This document shows positions 27,431-37,112 of a stretch of DNA of 64,000 nucleotides, one piece after another. Each line of letters opens with the position of its first letter. Positions within the stretch are counted from its first letter, which is position 1. Under the pieces are notes generated by a model. The model searched no databases. It was not told the DNA's origin and was given only the letters and a program-made list of their open reading frames with translations. Origin of the DNA: Psychrobacter sp. ANT_WB68 (lineage in GTDB: Bacteria > Pseudomonadota > Gammaproteobacteria > Pseudomonadales > Moraxellaceae); the NCBI RefSeq assembly GCF_008369115.1, contig NZ_VOAZ01000003.1, forward strand, positions 434,001-498,000, written 5' to 3'. Both the position numbers and the translations under genes were made by a program.

Positions 27431-28210
27431 ATGAACGATATCGCTAAACGATCCCATAGAAATAATATTCCTACTGTCATGGCTACCATTGACATGCAAA
27501 ATGATGAAAGTAACATCGATAATATAAGTTTAATTGAAAGTTGGCAGCAGGTGAATAAACAAGTAGCGCAGGCGTGTGCACAAGCTAAAAGGCAGACTGA
27601 TGAGGTCACCTTACTGGCGGTATCTAAAACCAAGCCTGCTGAGATGATTGCGACATTAGCACGTCAAGGGCAGCGCGATTTTGGTGAAAATTATCTGCAA
27701 GAAGCGCTTGAGAAGATACAAGTTTTACGAGGACAGCCAGAATGTGAATCTATTATTTGGCATTATATTGGTAGTATTCAACGCAATAAGACGCGAGATA
27801 TCGCTGAGCATTTTGATTGGGTGCAAACGCTGGAGCGTGAGATTATTGCCAAGCGCCTCAATGAACAGCGCCCCGCTGAGCTGTCGCCTCTTAATGTGCT
27901 TATACAAGTCAATATCGATACTGAAGACAGTAAATCAGGATGTTTGCCAGCCGATCTGCCCGAATTGATAACTGCTATTAAGCATTACGAGCGCTTGCAA
28001 TTGCGTGGTCTGATGATTATTCCAGCAAAAGCCAACACCGATGCCTTTGCTCGAACCAAGCAACTATTTGAAGACATCAAGCGCGAACATCCAGAATTGC
28101 AGCAGTGGGATACGCTGAGCATGGGTATGAGTGACGATATTAGCGCCGCCATTGCCAACGGCTCTACCATGGTACGCGTCGGCACGGCAATATTTGGTGC
28201 ACGTGCCTGA
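27431..28210 (+). CDS. yggS: PLP homeostasis protein YggS
   Basis: YggS/PLPBP binds pyridoxal phosphate without known catalysis and helps balance vitamin B6 and amino acid pools. The 259-residue protein has VSKTKP, where K66 is the expected PLP lysine, FGENYLQEAL, HYIGSIQRNK, and a C-terminal MGMSDDISAAIANGSTMVRVGTAIFG. The first ~32 residues exceed the family norm, and no clear ribosome site precedes ATG 27431, so the true start could be ATG 27479 or 27494. Divergent pilT is a classic neighbour. It is convergent with the CorC-like gene. Confidence 0.95.
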   Translation: MNDIAKRSHRNNIPTVMATIDMQNDESNIDNISLIESWQQVNKQVAQACAQAKRQTDEVTLLAVSKTKPAEMIATLARQGQRDFGENYLQEALEKIQVLRGQPECESIIWHYIGSIQRNKTRDIAEHFDWVQTLEREIIAKRLNEQRPAELSPLNVLIQVNIDTEDSKSGCLPADLPELITAIKHYERLQLRGLMIIPAKANTDAFARTKQLFEDIKREHPELQQWDTLSMGMSDDISAAIANGSTMVRVGTAIFGARA

Positions 28211-28280
28211 TTTTTGTCATTGTTATTCAACCAATTAAGCCGTTAAAGCTTACACTGGCATTGAGCTTAAAGTATGGTAA

Positions 28281-29558
28281 TTATTTAACTGCTTCATCAA
28301 GTTTGGTGACAAGTAGCTGGGTAATTTTAAGGTTGTCGGTCGCGATAATTTCAAAACGATAATTGGCGTATTCAATGGTATCGGTTTTTTTAGGAATTTT
28401 GCGCAGCATATACATCATAAAGCCGCTGATGGTTTCATAGTTCTGACTGCGTGGTAAATTAACAATATCTAGCGCCCGAATGACGTCTTCAATGGGCGTC
28501 ATACCATCGATAAGCCAAGAATTATCCGTACGCTGCACGATAGGCTGCTCCTCAACTGTCACCAGCTCACCCATGACAATGCTCATCACATCGCGTAGGG
28601 TAATGACGCCAACCACCAAGCCATATTCATTGACGATAACGGCAAAGTCAGCGCCGGTCGATTTAAACATCTCTAACACTTCAAACAAAGACAAGGTATC
28701 GGGTACAAATAACGCCGGTTTTAATAGCGCTTTGTCAATTAAGCTAACCTCTTGCTGGTTAAGCACCAAGGCTAAAAAGCTGCGCGATTCTACATAACCG
28801 ATAATTTGTTCTAAATCGTCTTCCTCACAGACCAAAAACTTATTATGCGGCTGCGCAATCATCACCTCGACCACTTCTTCTGTACTGGTCTTGCTATCAA
28901 AATAGACGATATGCTCACGAGGATTCATCACTGAGGTGACGGTACGCTCTTGCATCTCAAAGATATTTTCGATCAAATGATGCTCTTGTTTTTTGAGCAC
29001 ACCGGCTTCAGCGCCAGCGTCCATCACGGCATAGATATCTTCTGGAGTGATGTCATCTTGGCGGATAGTTGATATGTCAAAAAGCTCAAAGATGAGGTTT
29101 GCTGCACCATCAAAGACCCAAATAACTGGCTTAAAAATAAAAGTCAACGCCATCATAGGGCGTACCAGTCGCACAGCAAAGATTTCTGCATTAGACATCG
29201 CCAAGCGCCTAGGCATCAAATCAGCAAGTAGGGAAAATAAACTGGTAATAAGGACAAATGAGATAACGGATGACGCCGCTTCATGCTTGATCAACAGCTG
29301 CAAATAAGGGCTAATGGCTGACTCACCAACCGCACCTGCTGAAATGGCGACGGCGTTAAGAACAACTTGCACCACAGTAATAAATCCACCAGGATTTTCT
29401 TGCATATGCAGGACATCAAGGGCGCGGACTTCGCCTTCTTTTGCCATGATTTGGAGCTTAATCTTGCGACCAGCAGCGATAGCAATCTCGGCGGCAGAGA
29501 CAAAAGCACTCAAGGTAAGTAATAAAAGAAGGAAGATAGTAGCGGTTAGCAAACTCAT
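28281..29558 (-). CDS. CorC/HlyC family CNNM-type membrane protein
   Basis: The 425-residue protein has an N-terminal DUF21 (CNNM) membrane domain with several helices (to ~190), a CBS pair from ~210 to 335 (TVTSVMNPREHIVYFDSKTS; ADFAVIVNEYGLVVGVITLRDVMSIVMGEL), and a C-terminal CorC_HlyC domain (DNSWLIDGMTPIEDVIRAL). Such proteins are linked to magnesium or cobalt efflux or resistance; the old hemolysin name is not supported by chemistry. No clear ribosome site precedes the ATG. It lies downstream of nadE on the same strand, but a terminator separates the two. Confidence 0.9.
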   Translation of the reverse strand: MSLLTATIFLLLLLTLSAFVSAAEIAIAAGRKIKLQIMAKEGEVRALDVLHMQENPGGFITVVQVVLNAVAISAGAVGESAISPYLQLLIKHEAASSVISFVLITSLFSLLADLMPRRLAMSNAEIFAVRLVRPMMALTFIFKPVIWVFDGAANLIFELFDISTIRQDDITPEDIYAVMDAGAEAGVLKKQEHHLIENIFEMQERTVTSVMNPREHIVYFDSKTSTEEVVEVMIAQPHNKFLVCEEDDLEQIIGYVESRSFLALVLNQQEVSLIDKALLKPALFVPDTLSLFEVLEMFKSTGADFAVIVNEYGLVVGVITLRDVMSIVMGELVTVEEQPIVQRTDNSWLIDGMTPIEDVIRALDIVNLPRSQNYETISGFMMYMLRKIPKKTDTIEYANYRFEIIATDNLKITQLLVTKLDEAVK

Positions 29559-29860
29559 GAAGGACTCGGATAAAAATAGGTAAGATAGTTAAATTAGAAA
29601 CAATAGTTGAAATAATGAGAAGTAAAAAAATATGTATAAATATTTAGAAACGTTAGTAGATAACGAAAATATTTATCGATAAAAACTAAAAAAGCTGGGT
29701 AAGAAGCACCCAGCTAATTATAAAACACTTGAATGATATTATATAAAATTATATAAAAACTGAAAGTTATCCAACCTTTTAGTTTGTAATTTAAATAGAC
29801 GTTACTCTAAAAAATAACGGCATATCTAAAAGGTTGTAATGATAAATCAGTGGTTAAAGC
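29559..29860. other. Gap between nadE and the CorC-like gene
   Basis: Besides the nadE terminator at 29689-29715, the region holds only AT-rich sequence and probably the promoter of the CorC-like gene. Confidence 0.5.
29689..29715 (-). terminator. Terminator of nadE
   Basis: AGCTGGGT (29693-29700) pairs with ACCCAGCT (29708-29715); on the minus strand it is followed by six T. Confidence 0.9.
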
Positions 29861-31552
29861 CTAGCCTTTGATTGACCATTTATTCACCAGTGGATAACGG
29901 CGCTCACGACCAAAAGCTTTATGGCTAATTTTGGTACCAATCGGTGCTTGCGAGCGTTTGTACTCGCTGTTATCAACCATTCTAATGACTTTGGCAACCA
30001 AGTCAGCGTCAAAGCCTTTATCGACAATATCTTGATAACCCATATCTTCATCGATATACGACATTAAGATACCATCTAGGACATCATAGTCAGGCAGGCT
30101 GTCTTGGTCTTTTTGATCAGGACGCAGCTCAGCAGATGGCGGACGCGTAATCACACGCTCAGGAATAACAGGCGTATCTTCTAAACGGTTACGATAGCTG
30201 GCGAGCTTATAAACTTGTGATTTATAAACGTCTTTTAACACATCAAAGCCGCCAGCCATATCGCCATATAAAGTTGAATAACCAACGGCTAACTCTGACT
30301 TATTACCCGTGGTAATGACCAGATGACCAAATTTATTAGACAGTGCCATTAGTACCACACCGCGTGCGCGCGCTTGGATATTTTCTTCGGTAGTATCAGC
30401 AGGAGACTTATTAAATAATGGCGCTAAGGTATGACGGATACCTTCAACTGCATCGAAAATCGGACAAACGGTATAAGAAACGTTTAAGCGACGTGCCTGT
30501 GCTTGTGCATCTTCTAAGCTGATTTGAGAGGTGTATTCGTACGGCATCATGACGGCATATACTTTATCTGCGCCCAAGGCGTCGACGGCAATACACAAGG
30601 TCAAGGCTGAATCAATACCGCCTGATAAGCCAACAATGATGCCAGTAAAGCCTGAAAGATTGACATAATCACGTAGACCAACGACCAGCGCTTGGTACAT
30701 CTCCGACTCACGGCTTAATGATAAAGGTGCTTTTGCTTGCGTATCAAATTTTGCTGTTTTTACATCGAATGTTGCTAACATAAGCTGATTCATAAAGCGC
30801 GAAGCTTCGTGGGCAACGCTGCCATCGGCTTGGATTGCCATAGAGCCACCGTCAAATACCAAATCATCCTGACCGCCAACAGCATTTAGATAAATGATAG
30901 GCAGATTGTTTTCACGACTACGTTTGGCCAGCATGGTTTTACGGTTGTCTTGTTTTTCAATCTCAAATGGTGAAGCGTTTAAGCTCACAACTAAGTCAGC
31001 GCCTTGTTTCTTAAGCTCGGCAATCGGACCTTTTTCCCACAAATCTTCGCAGATAAGCAGACCGATAGTAATGCCTTTATAGTCAAACAATACTTGATTG
31101 CGACCTTTATCGAAATAACGGCGCTCATCAAATACGCCATAATTTGGCAAGATTTGTTTATGATAAAAGCCTTTCTGATGACCGTTGTGCAAAATGGCTG
31201 CTGAGTTAAAGGTGCCATGATGATCAACATGCGGGTAGCCAACAATCATCACGATATCATCGATATCACTTAAAGTAGACAGCGCGCTTTTGATACGACC
31301 AGATAAGCTTGGGCGTAATAATAAATCTTGAGGAGGGTAACCTAATAATGCTAACTCTGGAAAGATAATGACATCCGCGCCTTGTTCACGTGCCTGTAGC
31401 GCGAGTGTGCGCATTTTTTCAGCGTTAGCGGTGATATCGCCAACTAAAAAATGGGATTGGGCCAAAGCAAAAGTAACGCTGTCTTGCGGTTTAGAAGCCG
31501 TATTGGTGTCATTTGAAGAAGTAAAATTGGGGTTATCAGTGTCTTTTGACAT
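29861..31552 (-). CDS. nadE: Glutamine-dependent NAD+ synthetase
   Basis: The enzyme amidates nicotinate adenine dinucleotide to NAD+, taking ammonia from glutamine. The 563-residue protein fuses a nitrilase-type glutaminase (E66 in FPELALLGYPP, K132 in HKQILPNYGVFDE, C168 in LLICEDLW) to the NAD synthetase domain with the ATP-pyrophosphatase loop SGGIDS at 310-315. AGGAAC lies 7 bases before ATG 31552, which defines the start; a longer frame to 31669 adds 39 residues of unlike composition. It stands alone and is flanked upstream by 830 bases without genes. Confidence 0.96.
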   Translation of the reverse strand: MSKDTDNPNFTSSNDTNTASKPQDSVTFALAQSHFLVGDITANAEKMRTLALQAREQGADVIIFPELALLGYPPQDLLLRPSLSGRIKSALSTLSDIDDIVMIVGYPHVDHHGTFNSAAILHNGHQKGFYHKQILPNYGVFDERRYFDKGRNQVLFDYKGITIGLLICEDLWEKGPIAELKKQGADLVVSLNASPFEIEKQDNRKTMLAKRSRENNLPIIYLNAVGGQDDLVFDGGSMAIQADGSVAHEASRFMNQLMLATFDVKTAKFDTQAKAPLSLSRESEMYQALVVGLRDYVNLSGFTGIIVGLSGGIDSALTLCIAVDALGADKVYAVMMPYEYTSQISLEDAQAQARRLNVSYTVCPIFDAVEGIRHTLAPLFNKSPADTTEENIQARARGVVLMALSNKFGHLVITTGNKSELAVGYSTLYGDMAGGFDVLKDVYKSQVYKLASYRNRLEDTPVIPERVITRPPSAELRPDQKDQDSLPDYDVLDGILMSYIDEDMGYQDIVDKGFDADLVAKVIRMVDNSEYKRSQAPIGTKISHKAFGRERRYPLVNKWSIKG

Positions 31553-32384
31553 TGTTATTGTTCCTATCAATAGGTTGTTTAAATGTGTTAAATCCGCCTT
31601 GGTTTCAAATAAAACCAAATCAAAGTAATTTATAAAAGTAACGCAAAATATAAGTGTTGAATCGTGCACTCAAAGAATGACTCTTCAATAGTGAGTCGCT
31701 ATGATGAGGGCCAAGCTTGGATAGGCATTAATGTCATGCTTATCGACAATACCAAAATATGCAGCGCTGCTCTAAAAACACGTTATTAAGACCGTCTAGA
31801 GTAGGGTGACAAATGAGGATTGCAAGAAGTATTTTTCAAAACCCCAAGGCTGATAATGACAAAAATGAATAAAGTCACACTAACTTAACAGCGTTTAAGC
31901 GTTCAGATTAATTACTTTAGTATAACATCAATTGTCCGTACTAATAGAACTGAGCAGTGATTTAGCTGGCGAGATATCATAGTTGGAGATAGTAAAAAGG
32001 CGATAGCTGACCGTTATTCTGCAAGGATAAATCTACTCGGTCATTTGAGAATGTCAGCATCAATATTCACCAATAATACGTGCAGATAATTGTAAGTAAA
32101 GATTACAACATAGCCTTATTTATTAGGCTTATTCTGTTGCATAATAAACCGTTTTGATCGATTGGTTGTAGCATTTAAGCACTTATAAATACGAAATAAA
32201 CGCTATGTTTATCAGTGCAGACTATTTTTATATATTAACGCTGTTTTTATAGCTGAATAGGATGTTTATAAAAGCGCTCTATGGTACGGTAGCCATATTG
32301 CTGTGCTTATTCGCAGCAAATAGTTTATGCATTATTTATTATCCAAAACCTATTACTAAAAACACTCGCTAATGGAGGCAGGTT
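31553..32384. other. Long noncoding region between nadE and the AI-2E permease
   Basis: About 830 bases separate the divergent genes. Codon-like composition and strong hairpins are absent, and I see no ORF beyond the leader starting at 32385. Decayed sequence or a long regulatory region are both possible. Confidence 0.4.
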
Positions 32385-32483
32385 ATGGCTGTGATCTGTC
32401 ATTGCTCTCCACTATTTATAAGTTTTACAGCAGAGCCGAAAGGGCTTTTTGCTGTTCGCTCTTGGTTTATACGCTATGATTGA
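32385..32483 (+). CDS. Candidate 32-residue leader peptide
   Basis: ATG 32385 is preceded by a strong GGAGG at 32374-32378, 6 bases away. The frame encodes 32 residues and stops at TGA 32481-32483, just inside the AI-2E permease, whose ATG at 32476 has no ribosome site of its own. This suggests that translation of the leader helps start the permease. The peptide (MAVICHCSPLFISF...) has no family I recognise. A nested hairpin at 32429-32455 lies inside it. Confidence 0.4.
   Translation: MAVICHCSPLFISFTAEPKGLFAVRSWFIRYD
32429..32455 (+). promoter_or_regulatory. Nested hairpin before the AI-2E permease
   Basis: CAGCA and TGCTG form an outer stem around AGCC-GAAAG-GGCT, followed internally by TTTT. 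It is terminator-like and lies just before the permease start, so it could act in attenuation; this is inference. Confidence 0.35.
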
Positions 32484-33630
32484 AAACTGGACAAAAGAAT
32501 TCCTTATTCAGCGCTTATTGGCCATTACTTTATTGGTGGTACTGTTCGTATTATGTTTCCAAGTTGTACAGTTTTTTATTGTACCAGCGCTATGGGCGGC
32601 AATTTTAGCGTATGTGACTTTTCCTATTTATAACTTTTTTCACCAAAGAGTTCGGTTCAGCTCAAACCTTAGCGCTGCCATTATGACAGTCAGCATCACG
32701 CTTATGATAGGTGTACCGCTCGTCGTCGGTATCTTTATCTTGCAGCAAGAAGCGCTAAGCCTCATTAGCAATTTAATCTATCGCATCAAGGTTGGCTATC
32801 TGGATGTGCCTGACTCGATTAAGGACTTACCAATCATCGGTCAGCAAGTCAAAGATGTGCTGTGGAGAATTAATAAAAATCCCGAAGGGACGCTAGAGGC
32901 CTTTCGTCTTTGGGTACAGTCGCATCTGTATTATGGCAAAGTCGCCTTCGATGTCGTATTTAGCGGTCTTGCCAAGCTTGGGATGGCGCTGATGACGCTA
33001 TTTTTCTTTTATCGCGATGGCACAAGTTTGGTACGTCAAATTCGTCAAGCGTTACGCAATGTCATTGGCAATCGCATCGATGGTTATATTGATTCGGTCG
33101 GCACGACTACGCGCGCGGTAGTCTATGGTATTGGGTTGACGGCATTGGCACAGGCATTGCTCGCTGGTGTTGGTTATTATTTCGCTGGCGCCCCAAGCCC
33201 TATTTTACTAACGATTGTGACTTTCATCATTGCTTTAATTCCATTTGGCACGCCATTCGTTTGGGGCGGGGTATCTATTTGGTTATTGAGCCAAGGCCAT
33301 ACCGTTGAAGGTATCGGCTTAGGGCTTTGGGGCATCCTCGTTATCAGTTGGGTTGATAATCTTATCCGTCCTATCGTTATTAGTGGCGCGACCAAAATTC
33401 CTTTTATCATTATTTTTATCGGGGTGTTGGGCGGCTTGACCGCTTTTGGTTTTGTTGGATTGTTTATCGGTCCTGTGGTATTGGCAATCGGCCTTGCGGT
33501 ATGGCGTGAATGGATATCGCAGCATCAGAATGAGTTATTTGCTCAGCACGAAGGAATGTTGGCTGACGGTCGACCTCTACCTAAAATTGATGAACAAGAT
33601 AAAGATGAGAATATAGCCTCTGTCGACTGA
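32476..33630 (+). CDS. AI-2E family (DUF20) permease
   Basis: The 384-residue integral membrane protein has the family layout: two N-terminal helices (~10-55), a third pair, a soluble segment (SLISNLIYRIKVGYLDVPDSIKDL...), and a C-terminal block of helices with ALAQALLAGVGYYFAGAPSPILL and LIPFGTPFVWGG, then the conserved VDNLIRPIVISG. Members include the autoinducer-2 exporter TqsA and sodium-proton antiporters; the substrate here is unknown. I chose ATG 32476 (MIENWTKEFL); a TTG frame from 32449 is possible. Its start overlaps the end of the leader ORF. Confidence 0.88.
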   Translation: MIENWTKEFLIQRLLAITLLVVLFVLCFQVVQFFIVPALWAAILAYVTFPIYNFFHQRVRFSSNLSAAIMTVSITLMIGVPLVVGIFILQQEALSLISNLIYRIKVGYLDVPDSIKDLPIIGQQVKDVLWRINKNPEGTLEAFRLWVQSHLYYGKVAFDVVFSGLAKLGMALMTLFFFYRDGTSLVRQIRQALRNVIGNRIDGYIDSVGTTTRAVVYGIGLTALAQALLAGVGYYFAGAPSPILLTIVTFIIALIPFGTPFVWGGVSIWLLSQGHTVEGIGLGLWGILVISWVDNLIRPIVISGATKIPFIIIFIGVLGGLTAFGFVGLFIGPVVLAIGLAVWREWISQHQNELFAQHEGMLADGRPLPKIDEQDKDENIASVD

Positions 33631-33778
33631 CTGTAGGATTGAAAGGTAAGATGCTAAAAACTTTTTTGTAGAATTTTTACTGCCAGACTGTTAGCCCATA
33701 AAGTTTAATAATAAAAAATAGACTGTGCTAATGATGCGATTGTTGCTAATAAACCTTTATGAATAGGGATATCTAAAG

Positions 33779-34924
33779 ATGCTTAATGCCAGCATGATGA
33801 ATAACGAACATATTCGTCCTCTGACCATCGTTGCTGATAGCAATATTGCCAGCCTTAGTGAGTTCTTCAATGCGTCGACGCTTGGTCAAGAGACTAAGCG
33901 CCCAGTAGATATTGTTGCCGTCGCTGGACGTACTATCAATGCCCAATTGCTCGCAGAGTTACAGCCTGACGTGCTATTGATACGTTCAGTGACGCCAGTG
34001 GGCGAGCCTCTACTGGCTGATAATAAGAGTGTTAAGTTTGTCGGTTCGGCGACTATCGGCACTGATCATATCGATCAAGACTATTTGGCGGCGCGCAATA
34101 TTGCCTTTGCCAATGCTGCTGGCTGTAGTAAGCATTCGGTTGCGCAATATGTATTAACCGCTATCTTAACCTTGCGCCCGCAGTATTGGCAGCAATCGAT
34201 AGCGCCAGTGACACTGGGCATTATCGGACTGGGTAATATTGGCAGAACTCTTGCTCAATATGCTCATGATTTGGGTTGGCAAGTATTGGGTTACGATCCG
34301 CTTCTCCCTGCATCGAATACTAATAATGCTAGCCTTGCGCAAGTGCTGAGCCAAAGTAATGTGATTAGCTTGCATGTCCCGTTAACCGATAAAAAAGATA
34401 ATACTAATCCTAATGGCAGCGATTATCCAACACGGTATCTAATCGATAAAAATGCATTAGATGCGCTGCCGTCAGAGACTTTATTAATCAATAGCGCGCG
34501 CGGACCCGTCATTAATGCGCGTGATTTAGAAGCAGATATTGAGCTTACGGGACGCCAAGTAGTGCTTGATGTGTTTGAACATGAGCCAGAGATTTCTGAG
34601 AGTTTATTAGCCAAACTTGCTATTGCCACACCGCACATCGCCGGTTATACGGTCGAAGGTAAGCTACGTGGTACGCAAATTATCTATGATGCGCTCTGTG
34701 AACAGCTGGCAGTCACACCTGTGCAGTCTATGCACACACTATTACCACTTAATATGTTTTTATGGTCTGAGCTTAAGGCACATCCAGAAAGGCTGATTAA
34801 GTTTTATGACATTATGCAAGATGATGCCTCACTACGAAGCAAGTTAGCTGATGGGCAGGTAAAAGGCATAGACTTTGATCAATTGCGCCGAGATTATCAC
34901 TTACGCCGTGAATGGCAGTCGTAA
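33779..34924 (+). CDS. pdxB: Erythronate-4-phosphate dehydrogenase
   Basis: PdxB oxidises 4-phosphoerythronate in the DXP-dependent pyridoxal phosphate pathway. The 381-residue length fits. The protein has a D-2-hydroxyacid dehydrogenase core with NAD motif GLGNIGRT (~residues 150-157), an NSARGPVI motif with the catalytic arginine, a VFEHEPE motif and TPHIAGYTVEGK, with the catalytic histidine and the PdxB-specific continuation. The C-terminal PdxB dimerisation segment is present. TAGGGA lies ~10 bases before ATG 33779. epmA follows on the same strand after 90 bases with no terminator, so an operon is likely. Confidence 0.95.
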   Translation: MLNASMMNNEHIRPLTIVADSNIASLSEFFNASTLGQETKRPVDIVAVAGRTINAQLLAELQPDVLLIRSVTPVGEPLLADNKSVKFVGSATIGTDHIDQDYLAARNIAFANAAGCSKHSVAQYVLTAILTLRPQYWQQSIAPVTLGIIGLGNIGRTLAQYAHDLGWQVLGYDPLLPASNTNNASLAQVLSQSNVISLHVPLTDKKDNTNPNGSDYPTRYLIDKNALDALPSETLLINSARGPVINARDLEADIELTGRQVVLDVFEHEPEISESLLAKLAIATPHIAGYTVEGKLRGTQIIYDALCEQLAVTPVQSMHTLLPLNMFLWSELKAHPERLIKFYDIMQDDASLRSKLADGQVKGIDFDQLRRDYHLRREWQS

Positions 34925-35014
34925 AAGTTAGGCAATTTTAAAGGTCAGGCAGTCTTAAAGTTTAAAATACCCATTTAAACTCCATTTTTTATTCTTAAAT
35001 GACAGTAAATAATA

Positions 35015-36040
35015 ATGAACCAAGCAAGTAATTCTTCTTTGAAACCTAGCTATGCGCCGACCATGACCGTTTCAATGGCACAAAAACGTGCGCAATTTAT
35101 CAGTGATGTTCGGCAGTTTTTTGCCATGCGTCAAGTGCTTGAAGTGCAGACGCCCTTGTTATCACAAGCAGGCAATACCGATACTTTTTTGCAATCAGTA
35201 GCGGCGCAGGTTACTTACCAAGATAAACCTTTTACCTATTATTTGCATACTTCGCCTGAGTTTGCCATGAAGCGCCTACTTGCCAGCTGGCAGGTACCCA
35301 TCTATCAGATCTGTCCGGTATTTCGTGATAATGAGATAGGTGTCCGCCACAATATTGAATTTACCATGCTCGAATGGTATCAGCCGAACTATAGCCTAGA
35401 TGATATGGCCGCTGAATTGGGCGAGCTATTAGAGGCGCTATATGGCTATCCGATTGTGCTGAGTCATTACCGTTACGTCGATGCTTTCATGGATTTTGTT
35501 GGTATTCATCCGCTGACTGCCAGTATTGAGTCACTACAAGCCGTGGCAGAAGATAAAGGTTTGACAGGGTTTGATTTTAATAGTACAGCAAGCGGCGCAA
35601 TCAATAACGAAGCAGATATTCGTCAAAGTTGGTTAGATTTATTATTTAGTCATGCCGTCGAGCCAAATCTAGGTCACGATTTGCCGACGTTGATTATAGA
35701 ATATCCACCTGCAACTGCGGCATTGGCGAAAACGGCGGTGGATAAAGACGGTAATACAGTTGCTAAACGCTTTGAGCTTTATATTAATGGTATTGAGATT
35801 GCCAATGCTTATGATGAACTGGCAGATGGGCAGGCCTTAAGGGCACGCTTTGAACAGGACAACCGATTACGCCAGCGTCATAACTTGCCACAAATGCCAA
35901 TTGATGAGCATTTATTAGCGGCATCTGATGATTTAATATCTTGCAGCGGTATCGCGGTTGGTGTTGACAGGTTGCTTATGGTTATAACTGGCGCTAGCAG
36001 CTTAGAGCAGGTGATTCCTTTTCCTAGTGGCTTGGCTTAG
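35015..36040 (+). CDS. epmA: EF-P beta-lysine ligase EpmA
   Basis: EpmA (GenX, PoxA, YjeA) attaches (R)-beta-lysine to elongation factor P, which relieves ribosome stalling at polyproline. The 341-residue protein is a short class II lysyl-tRNA synthetase without the anticodon domain: motif 2 FRDNEIGVRHNIEFTMLEWY, ELYINGIEIANAYDEL, and motif 3 GIAVGVDRLLMVITG are intact. The EpmA-type N-terminus (FISDVRQFFAMRQVLEVQTPLLS) is present. It probably shares a transcript with pdxB and ends at a terminator. Confidence 0.96.
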   Translation: MNQASNSSLKPSYAPTMTVSMAQKRAQFISDVRQFFAMRQVLEVQTPLLSQAGNTDTFLQSVAAQVTYQDKPFTYYLHTSPEFAMKRLLASWQVPIYQICPVFRDNEIGVRHNIEFTMLEWYQPNYSLDDMAAELGELLEALYGYPIVLSHYRYVDAFMDFVGIHPLTASIESLQAVAEDKGLTGFDFNSTASGAINNEADIRQSWLDLLFSHAVEPNLGHDLPTLIIEYPPATAALAKTAVDKDGNTVAKRFELYINGIEIANAYDELADGQALRARFEQDNRLRQRHNLPQMPIDEHLLAASDDLISCSGIAVGVDRLLMVITGASSLEQVIPFPSGLA

Positions 36041-36096
36041 TCACCCTGTAATAAATATAACGCAGCCGCCTTTTATTTCCGATAGCCAATCATAAT

Positions 36097-36132
36097 AAAA
36101 GCGAGTAAACCGGAAGGCTTACTCGCTTTTTT
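36097..36132. terminator. Bidirectional terminator between epmA and reductase gene
   Basis: AAAAGCGAGTAA (36097-36108) pairs with TTACTCGCTTTT (36119-36130), with extra T on the right. Confidence 0.92.
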
Positions 36133-36166
36133 TTTCTGTATATACTATAGAGTTGCATGAAATTCA

Positions 36167-36805
36167 CTATAACTGTGCAATCGCTGCATTAATTGCGATT
36201 TCACCGTTGTGCATGCTAAAAACTTTCTTAGTCGTATTATTGGCATTAAGGACCGCAGCTAACGTCGTGGCCACATCTTCAATTGAGTTCTCACCCGCAT
36301 TGTCATCGTTGATAGTGATTTTACCAGTCGCTGCACGCTCTTTTAGCGCACCTGCTTGCACGATAGTGTAATCAAGGCTACTGTTATTGACTAACCACTG
36401 ATCAGCGTAATGCTTGCAGATATAGTATGCTTTTAGATCAGCAATACCAGGGGTGTCCCACTTGCTGGTGTCTAATGAAAACACTGTGCTTAGCATAATA
36501 TAGCGTTTGATACCTTTATCTTCCACGGCTTGAATGGTCTTAACCGCGCCGTGTAAATCGACCTCTAAGACGTCCTTACCACCAGAACCAGCGACGAAAT
36601 AGACGGCATCAATCTCTTGCTCGAATTGCTGTTGAATAGCCTCTTTTTCAGCAGTGATGTCTAAATCTAACTGACTATAATTGTCATCGTTAAATAGCTT
36701 TTCTTTTTGACGGGTTGTCCCTATCACTTGATGGTCATCGGCTAATAACTGCTTGACCAAATCTGTACCCACTCGACCACTGGCGCCAATCACTAAAATT
36801 TTCAT
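36167..36805 (-). CDS. NAD(P)-binding short-chain reductase-like protein
   Basis: The 212-residue protein begins with the Rossmann glycine motif VIGASGRVG (residues ~5-13), followed by DLVKQLLADDHQVIG and a conserved D-I-T segment. It belongs to the atypical SDR (NmrA/YwnB-like) group, which often lacks the YxxxK active pair; YICKHYADQWL may substitute. Substrate unknown. ATG 36805 is chosen because AGGA directly abuts ATG 36811 and sits 6 bases before 36805. It is closed by a bidirectional terminator and is probably monocistronic. Confidence 0.85.
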   Translation of the reverse strand: MKILVIGASGRVGTDLVKQLLADDHQVIGTTRQKEKLFNDDNYSQLDLDITAEKEAIQQQFEQEIDAVYFVAGSGGKDVLEVDLHGAVKTIQAVEDKGIKRYIMLSTVFSLDTSKWDTPGIADLKAYYICKHYADQWLVNNSSLDYTIVQAGALKERAATGKITINDDNAGENSIEDVATTLAAVLNANNTTKKVFSMHNGEIAINAAIAQL

Positions 36806-37112
36806 CATCATTCCTATTTTTATATGCGTTTTATATACGTTATCGTTATTTTAAGACTTGTTGTTTAAAGACCAGTTATTCAAATACTGGTTGTCTTAAA
36901 AGCTGAATATAGCGTAACAAGAATGAACGGCACACTTCGTTATGAAGCGTGCCGTTTGCATGATGTTTAGTTATAGAGTGTATACGGATTGCAAGGTTGC
37001 TCTTTATAAAAGTTTTTCTTTATAAAAGCTGTTATTTATAATGATAAAAAGAAGGTAGGAAGCGCTAGAAAGGGTAATTGCTAAATAATGAGTAAGAAAA
37101 TTAACGCACCAG
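36806..37112. other. Gap with hairpins and degenerate repeats
   Basis: The gap holds a hairpin at 36926-36956 (AACGGCACACTTC against GAAGCGTGCCGTT, one mismatch), possibly the end of the DUF188 transcript. An AAGACCAGT / ACTGGTTGTCTT inverted pair lies around 36868-36897, and loose repeats lie at 36999-37051. Confidence 0.5.
36999..37051. repeat. Degenerate TTTATAAAAG repeats
   Basis: Three units, GCTCTTTATAAAAG (36999-37012), TTTTTCTTTATAAAAG (37013-37028) and a longer CTGTTATTTATAATGATAAAAAG (37029-37051), follow one another. They resemble the repeats at 11435-11530. Confidence 0.5.
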
